Below, one piece after another: positions 12,472 to 16,539 of a DNA stretch of 16,539 nucleotides. Below the pieces are notes generated by a model, which saw only the letters and a program-made list of their open reading frames with translations, was not told the DNA's origin and did not search any database. The DNA is from Candidatus Aenigmatarchaeota archaeon. GTDB lineage: Archaea; Aenigmatarchaeota; Aenigmatarchaeia; QMZP01. The stretch is taken from contig JACQOC010000118.1 of NCBI GenBank assembly GCA_016202785.1, forward strand, positions 1 to 16,539. The letters run 5' to 3'. Each line of letters starts with the position of its first letter. The stretch's first letter is position 1. The translations under genes and the position numbers were made by a program.

Positions 12472-13623
12472 TTAGTCCTTCGGCCGCGCGCCGAACGTTA
12501 AGCGCGTGGACTGTGTCGAGCCATCTCTATAAAAGGCGATGGTAACCTGGTCATTCACCCTATATGTAAGCGCTATGTCTATCAGTTCTGTTACCGAAAC
12601 TATCGGCTTGCCATCAAGCGCAGTGATTATGTCGCCCAGCTGGAAGCCAGGCTGGCCAGGCTGGGAAATGATGCCGCGCAAGCCGGCTTTTGCCGCCGGG
12701 CCGTCTTTGACCACTTCGCGCAGCAGCACGCCGCTCTGGATGTTAACGTTGAGCTGCTTGGCGATGGCCGGCGTCATATCGATGCCGATTATGCCGATCC
12801 ACGGCCTAGACACTATGCCTTTCTCGACAATCTGCTCTGCTATCGATTTTGCCGTGTTGATTGGGATGGCAAAGCTGAGGCCTTCCGCCCCGCCGCGCGA
12901 CTGGTCGCCCAGGAACTTGGCGCTAGTGATGCCTATCACTTCACCCTTGGCGTTAAGCAACGGCCCGCCGCTGTTGCCCGGGTTGATGGCAGCGTCGGTC
13001 TGGATAATGCCCTTTAGCGTATAGCCCGGAGTGGGCTCCAAGGTGCGGTTGAGCGCGCTGACCACGCCTACCGTTACCGTATTGTCCAGCTTGTATGGGT
13101 TGCCTATGGCTATGGCCAGCTGGCCGGGGACCAGTGTGCTGCTGTCGCCAAGCCTCACTTTCTTCAAGGTTGCCGGGCTATCTACCTTGAGGACTGCTAT
13201 ATCGGTCAGCGGGTCTGCACCCACCAACCGGGCCGGCAGTTCAGTGCCGTCGGAAAGCGTCACGTTGATCTGCTGGGCGTTTTCGATCACGTGATTATTG
13301 GTGTAGATGAGGCCGTCCTCTGACACGATGAAGCCGGTGCCAGTGCCTTCGGCCGGCACGGGCCGAAGGAAGATGTCGCGCGTTATGAACATGGAACTGA
13401 CGTGTACCACTGAATCCTTGACCGAGCTGAATACTGCTGTGGCAGTCTCTTGCTGACCAGCTGCGACTATGGTGTTATCGCCTTTCGCTTGCGGCGCCTG
13501 CTCAAAATAGGCGGAAAAGGCGGCATAAAGCAGGCCGGCAGTCAATAGGCTGCTGATCACGGCTACCATGACGTATGGCACCATGTTTTGCCTTTCTTCC
13601 GGCAACCTTTTGGTGGTCGGCAT
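12472..13623 (-). CDS. HtrA/DegP-like serine protease, membrane-anchored
   Basis: A 383-residue protease with one membrane helix (about 15-38) and an extracytoplasmic trypsin-like domain. The catalytic triad is complete: H111 in TNNHVIEN, D141 in PLTDIAVLKVD and S218 in NPGNSGGPL. A single PDZ domain follows at about 275-375 (GVLLREVVKDGPAAKAG, FQLGDIITALDGKPI). This is the DegS/HhoA layout: anchored, one PDZ, acting on misfolded surface proteins or in signalling. ATG 13623 has a TATA box at the leaderless distance; a start at M14 would remove only the short cytoplasmic tail. It is divergent from the helix-turn-helix gene. Surface quality control fits the secreted enzymes encoded nearby. Confidence 0.95.
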   Translation of the reverse strand: MPTTKRLPEERQNMVPYVMVAVISSLLTAGLLYAAFSAYFEQAPQAKGDNTIVAAGQQETATAVFSSVKDSVVHVSSMFITRDIFLRPVPAEGTGTGFIVSEDGLIYTNNHVIENAQQINVTLSDGTELPARLVGADPLTDIAVLKVDSPATLKKVRLGDSSTLVPGQLAIAIGNPYKLDNTVTVGVVSALNRTLEPTPGYTLKGIIQTDAAINPGNSGGPLLNAKGEVIGITSAKFLGDQSRGGAEGLSFAIPINTAKSIAEQIVEKGIVSRPWIGIIGIDMTPAIAKQLNVNIQSGVLLREVVKDGPAAKAGLRGIISQPGQPGFQLGDIITALDGKPIVSVTELIDIALTYRVNDQVTIAFYRDGSTQSTRLTFGARPKD

Positions 13624-13644
13624 GCTTGCCTATTTGGCAGTTAA

Positions 13645-13653
13645 CAATAAAAG
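13645..13653 (-). promoter_or_regulatory. TATA box for htrA
   Basis: CTTTTATTG on the minus strand, centred about 26 bases before ATG 13623. The rest of the 147-base divergent gap (13624-13770) holds no obvious operator. Confidence 0.5.
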
Positions 13654-13741
13654 CTTTGCGTGTTTTGTAATGGTTTTGGCCTACACCAGACAAAACTCAC
13701 TTTGTGCGCAGCCATTCGACCAGTTACTTACCGTTCCTAAC

Positions 13742-13749
13742 AATATAAC
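13742..13749 (+). promoter_or_regulatory. TATA box for the helix-turn-helix gene
   Basis: AATATAAC, centred about 26 bases before ATG 13771, implying a leaderless transcript. Confidence 0.5.
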
Positions 13750-13770
13750 CGGGCGTGCCCAATACTTAAC

Positions 13771-14475
13771 ATGCGGGTGTTGGCTGCCGACATCAGGAAG
13801 GCCTGCGACCACCTGGATACCGAACTGAAGCTGATGGCGCTTGCGGAATTGGCCTTGGAGCATGCGACTCAAGCGACTGAGTCGCCAAAAGCGCTATACA
13901 AAGCCATCGCGACTCATTCTTTGCCGGAGCCGACTCAAGCACCTGGGGATGGCCGCCAGGAAGAGGAATCGGCCTTGCTTTGGGAAATCCTGCGCACCAC
14001 CAAAGATATCCATGATGTCAGCCAATCCATCGACCTTAAGGCTACCGAGCTGCTTTCCAGGCTTCCGGAAGATGTCCGGAGCTTCATCGACGAGGCAAAA
14101 ATGGTGCTGCTGGAGAAGCTAGAGACCGGAGCCAAAGCGGCTAGCGTGGCTGGAAAACCGGCGACTGAGTCGACTCAGTCGACTGAGTCGGTTGACAGAG
14201 TAAGTTCAGCGCTGGGCAGCCTTACCGACCGGGAGAAGCATCTGATCGGCTTATTGCTGAAGCTAGGCTTCGTAGGCTATAGGGATCTGGCAAGCCATAT
14301 GGGCATAAACCCGGTGTCGGCTAAGAATCTGGTCAATAGGATGCTGGACCATCCGGACAAGCAGAAGCTGATTGCGAAAATGCAGAACCTGGGTGGCGAA
14401 GTGAGAGTAGGAGTCCCGGATCACGTGTCAGACCACATCATGTCTGGCCGACATTTGGAAAAGAGCCGACAGTAG
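13771..14475 (+). CDS. Unrecognised helix-turn-helix protein
   Basis: A 234-residue soluble protein I cannot place in a named family. Residues 1-50 and 66-120 are helical (ALLWEILRTTKDIHDVSQSID, DVRSFIDEAKMVLLEKLE), with linkers around 33-60 and 121-145 rich in Thr, Ser, Gln and Glu. Residues about 150-195 look like a LuxR/sigma-4-type helix-turn-helix: LTDREKHLIGLLLKLGFVGYRDLASHMGINPVSAKNLVNRM in its spacing of helices, so DNA binding is likely. The two linkers are encoded by CGACT(C/G)A repeats, with ACT and TCG codons unlike the ACC-rich neighbours. The gene lies directly before the repeat-rich non-coding region and could encode its binding protein or an autoregulator. Confidence 0.7.
   Translation: MRVLAADIRKACDHLDTELKLMALAELALEHATQATESPKALYKAIATHSLPEPTQAPGDGRQEEESALLWEILRTTKDIHDVSQSIDLKATELLSRLPEDVRSFIDEAKMVLLEKLETGAKAASVAGKPATESTQSTESVDRVSSALGSLTDREKHLIGLLLKLGFVGYRDLASHMGINPVSAKNLVNRMLDHPDKQKLIAKMQNLGGEVRVGVPDHVSDHIMSGRHLEKSRQ
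13865..14191 (+). repeat. CGACT(C/G)A palindrome array inside the HTH gene
   Basis: The heptamer CGACTCA or CGACTGA starts at 13865, 13874, 13910, 13931, 14162, 14171 and 14180. At 13873-13885 GCGACTGAGTCGC is an odd palindrome. At 14162-14188 three 9-base units (CGACTGAGT, CGACTCAGT, CGACTGAGT) run head to tail, so that 14162-14181 and 14171-14190 are each perfect 20-base palindromes. The 9-base period keeps the reading frame and encodes T-E-S / T-Q-S linker repeats. Confidence 0.85.
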
Positions 14476-14481
14476 GCACTT

Positions 14482-14520
14482 TGCCATATTTTCTGGCATA
14501 TTGTTTCATTTTGTGAAACA
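14482..14520. repeat. Two adjacent inverted repeats, AT-rich
   Basis: TGCCA at 14482-14486 pairs with TGGCA at 14494-14498, and TGTTTCA (14502-14508) pairs perfectly with TGAAACA (14514-14520) over a five-base loop. They begin seven bases after the HTH stop. They could form a terminator, act as operators, or be the easily melted side of a replication origin. Confidence 0.6.
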
Positions 14521-14524
14521 TTTA

Positions 14525-14612
14525 CCTATAGGCTATCGACGGCAACCCCTTCATTTCCTATAGAAACACACCCCTTGATTTCCTATAGAAAAACCTATAG
14601 GTAGCCTATAGG
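14525..14612. repeat. CCTATAG repeat cluster with two tandem 25-bp iterons
   Basis: CCTATAG starts at 14525, 14557, 14582, 14594 and 14605; three copies are the full palindrome CCTATAGG. The second and third lie within two tandem 25-base units (14545-14569 and 14570-14594) that differ at only two positions. On the minus strand each unit reads CTATAGGAAAT(C/G)AAGGGGT, a dyad followed by a G-string, in the manner of archaeal origin recognition boxes. Confidence 0.85.
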
Positions 14613-14745
14613 TTGTCATTTCTGTCCGGCAAGCGCCGAACATCGGGCAGCAAGCGGTTACCTTTGCTATCCAGGCACCCTGGCCGTAGCTGCAGCCGCT
14701 ATTGTAAAGTGAGAATTTGTCTGGCAATAGAGCAGATCAAGCCCG

Positions 14746-14753
14746 TATAAATA
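14746..14753 (+). promoter_or_regulatory. TATA box for gatB
   Basis: A consensus TATAAATA with its first base 28 nt before ATG 14774, the same box and spacing as at the secreted peptidase gene, giving a leaderless mRNA. Confidence 0.7.
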
Positions 14754-14773
14754 TGCCCGACTAAAGATAGCTT

Positions 14774-16171
14774 ATGCAGGTGAAGATCGGCCTGGAGACG
14801 CATGTCCAGCTCAATAGCAAGAGCAAGATCTTCTGCGGTTGCCGCAACCCGGCGACCATGAAGGAGGAGCCGGAGCCGAACACGCTAACCTGCCCGACCT
14901 GCCTCGGCCTGCCGGGGTCAAAACCCAGGTTCAACCGTGCCGTGTTGGACATCGCGTTGCGGATCGCACTGGCGCTAAACTGCAACATCCAGCCGGCGGT
15001 AATGTTTTCCCGCAAAACCTATTTCTACCCGGATTTGGCCAAGAACTACCAGATAACCCAGTACGAAGTGCCGGTGGGCAAGGACGGCCATCTGGAAATC
15101 GTTGCGCCCAACGGCAAGAAAAGGATACGGATACGGCGCATCCACATGGAAGAGGATCCGGCCAAACTGGTCCATTCCGGCAGCTTTGTGCTTGTGGATT
15201 ATAACCGCTCCGGCACGCCGCTGGCCGAAATAGTCACGGAACCGGACTTTTCCAGCCCGGAGGAAGCCAGGCTGTTCCTGCAAGGCCTGGAGACCATATT
15301 GGAATACCTGCAGGCCTACGACCCGGACACCAAAGCCGTGTTCAAGTCTGACGCCAACATCAGCCTGGCCGGCGGAGAACGGGTTGAAGTGAAGAATATC
15401 ACCGGCACCAAGGAGATCGAAAAAGCGTTAAAATATGAGATGGTCCGGCAGGCTAATGCGCTGCGCCAAGGCCTCAGCATCGAGCGGTCAACGGTAGCCT
15501 GGAACCCGGACCTAGGCGTTACCCAAATGCTGCGCGAGAAGGAGAGTGAAGAGGATTATGGTTACATTTTCGATCCCGACCTGGTGCCTATAGACGTGAC
15601 GCAAGCCATGCTGGCCCAAGCTAAGCACGGCATGCCGGAACTGCCGCACCAGAAATATGCCCGGTTCGTCAAGCAATACGGCATTTCGCAAAAACTGGCA
15701 GAGGCTTTGGTTGCCGAGCTTGAAATCGCCAGCCTGTTCGAGCAGGCAGCTGGCAAGGCCAAGCCAGCTATAGCGGCAACCTTCATTGCCGGCGACCTGA
15801 AGAAGACGCTGAACTGGAACGAGCTGCGCTATAGGTCGAGCGGCCTCAAGGACGAATGGATCCTATATATAGTCGAGCAGATCGAGCGCGGCAAACTGAC
15901 CGACCGCAATGCGGAAATGGCCGCGCGCCGAATGGTCGAAGAAAAGCGCCACCCGAAAGACGTCATCAAGGAACATGGCCTGGAGAGCGCTACGCTTGAC
16001 TTGCAATCGGTCCTGAAACCTATAGTTGAGCAGAACGCCAAGGCAGTCGAGGACTATAGGAAAGGCGAGAAGAAAGCCTTCGAGTTCCTGGTCGGCCAGG
16101 CGATGCGCGCGACCAAAGGCACGGTGCAGCCGGAGCAGATAAGGAAAGAGCTGGAGAAGCTCCTCAAGTGA
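14774..16171 (+). CDS. Asp/Glu-tRNA(Asn/Gln) amidotransferase subunit B
   Basis: A 465-residue GatB, full length. It binds misacylated Asp-tRNA(Asn) or Glu-tRNA(Gln) and, with GatA and GatC, converts it to Asn- or Gln-tRNA. The opening KIGLETHVQLNSKSKIFC is diagnostic; C21, C23, C40 and C43 (CGC and CPTC) form the zinc site; FYPDLAKNYQITQYE, RIHMEEDPAKLVH, DYNRSGTPLAEIVTEPD and KSDANISL are the conserved kinase-domain blocks near the active site. The C-terminal 340-465 region is the helical YqeY-like tail that holds the tRNA elbow. Archaea normally make Gln-tRNA with GatDE, so GatCAB here probably serves asparagine, though gatA and gatC are not in view. The next gene begins one base after the stop. 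Confidence 0.95.
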   Translation: MQVKIGLETHVQLNSKSKIFCGCRNPATMKEEPEPNTLTCPTCLGLPGSKPRFNRAVLDIALRIALALNCNIQPAVMFSRKTYFYPDLAKNYQITQYEVPVGKDGHLEIVAPNGKKRIRIRRIHMEEDPAKLVHSGSFVLVDYNRSGTPLAEIVTEPDFSSPEEARLFLQGLETILEYLQAYDPDTKAVFKSDANISLAGGERVEVKNITGTKEIEKALKYEMVRQANALRQGLSIERSTVAWNPDLGVTQMLREKESEEDYGYIFDPDLVPIDVTQAMLAQAKHGMPELPHQKYARFVKQYGISQKLAEALVAELEIASLFEQAAGKAKPAIAATFIAGDLKKTLNWNELRYRSSGLKDEWILYIVEQIERGKLTDRNAEMAARRMVEEKRHPKDVIKEHGLESATLDLQSVLKPIVEQNAKAVEDYRKGEKKAFEFLVGQAMRATKGTVQPEQIRKELEKLLK

Positions 16172-16172
16172 C

Positions 16173-16539
16173 ATGGAAGATACGTTGTTGCGGATCAAGC
16201 AGAGCCTTGACCAGTTGGGCATCAGCTACAAGGTGACCGAGCATGTGGCTGCCTACACCAGCGAGCAGGCTGCCGGCATCCGCAACGTTGAACTAAAAAC
16301 CGGCGTGAAAGCGCTTGTTTGCAAGAGCACTGAAGGCAAATTCTTGCTGGTCCTGGCCAGGGCCGACCGCAAGGCCGACCTGAAGAAGATTGCCCGCCTG
16401 GAAGGCACGAAGAAAGTCCACTTGGCCACGCCCAACGAAGTTTTGCAAGCGACCGGCTGCGAAATCGGCTCGATCCCGCCGTTCGGCCACGCGAACCCGC
16501 TCAAAGTCTACTTCGACCAAGGCATACTGGATAATGAAA
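16173..16539 (+). CDS. YbaK/ProX-type aminoacyl-tRNA deacylase, truncated by window end
   Basis: The first 122 residues of a gene that runs off the window. The product matches the YbaK / ProRS-INS editing fold: MEDTLLRIKQSLDQLGISYKV, then TSEQAAG, a KTGVKALVCKS strand, VLARADRKADLKKIARL, and the diagnostic EIGSIPPFGH before YFDQGILDNE. Members hydrolyse mischarged tRNAs in trans, typically Cys-tRNA(Pro) or Ala-tRNA(Pro); which one applies cannot be told. One base separates the gatB stop from its ATG, so they are almost certainly co-transcribed, an operon for tRNA charging fidelity. The C-terminal end is missing. Confidence 0.88.
   Translation, partial: MEDTLLRIKQSLDQLGISYKVTEHVAAYTSEQAAGIRNVELKTGVKALVCKSTEGKFLLVLARADRKADLKKIARLEGTKKVHLATPNEVLQATGCEIGSIPPFGHANPLKVYFDQGILDNE

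Larger units (their letters stand above)
14476..14745. other. Candidate replication origin or iteron-controlled region
   Basis: This 270-base non-coding stretch is the longest internal one in the window. It has an AT-rich segment with two hairpins (14482-14525), then the CCTATAG/iteron cluster, then about 130 bases (14613-14745) in which I see nothing definite. The iterons match the published archaeal ORB pattern (TTCCAGTGGAAAC-N-AAAGGGG) at about 16 of 21 positions by eye, with the same orientation and tandem layout. No orc1/cdc6 gene is in the window; the neighbours are an HTH gene and gatB. A regulatory region for gatB, or a partition site, would explain some but not all of this. Confidence 0.38.

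Noticed and set aside
13568..13828. 86-residue plus-strand frame spanning the htrA promoter gap
   Set aside because: It is antisense to the htrA start and overlaps the HTH gene; the hydrophobic stretch is a reflection of the htrA membrane helix and the AT-rich gap.
14525..14612. CRISPR array or transposon ends
   Set aside because: Repeats are short (25 bp, no spacers) and there is no transposase or cas gene nearby, so iteron or operator is a better reading.

Overview
This 16.5 kb window comes from an archaeon, most likely a GC-rich member of the DPANN assemblage; I cannot fix the phylum. The signs are an archaeal-type DnaG primase, the RNase P protein Rnp2/Pop5, an archaeal-type UMP kinase, and TATA-like boxes centred about 24-30 nt before start codons, which implies leaderless transcripts. 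Genes are dense, strands switch often, and several neighbours overlap. Exported proteins carry many N-glycosylation sequons. No CRISPR array, insertion sequence or rRNA was seen.

Layout. 1-405 holds no convincing gene. 406-1274 (+) encodes an O-methyltransferase and a MIP18/SufT-like Fe-S protein. 1204-3684 (-) is an operon of carbamate kinase, a carbamoyltransferase and a DUF998 membrane protein. 3750-4776 (+) has rnp2 overlapping UMP kinase, followed by tRNA-Pro(CGG) and an unknown membrane protein. 5577-8381 (-) is an information-processing operon: a four-CBS protein, a small TOPRIM protein, DnaG and a small zinc-site membrane protein. 8428-9210 (+) is an inositol-monophosphatase-family enzyme.

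9287-13623 is rich in surface and secreted functions: a sequon-studded C39-like cysteine peptidase, a secreted nuclease with a probable lamin-tail domain, a DUF1624/HGSNAT-like membrane acyltransferase, a Vsr/PD-(D/E)XK-like nuclease (probably intracellular) and an HtrA protease. Together they suggest scavenging or host/envelope interaction.

13771-14475 (+) is an unrecognised helix-turn-helix protein whose coding sequence contains an array of CGACT(C/G)A palindromes. After it, 14476-14745 is non-coding: AT-rich hairpins, five CCTATAG elements and two tandem 25-bp repeats. Read on the minus strand, these repeats resemble archaeal origin recognition boxes (dyad followed by a GGGGT string). This is the best candidate for something undescribed in the window: a possible chromosomal origin or other iteron-controlled locus. 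gatB and a truncated YbaK-type editing deacylase gene follow to the end of the window.
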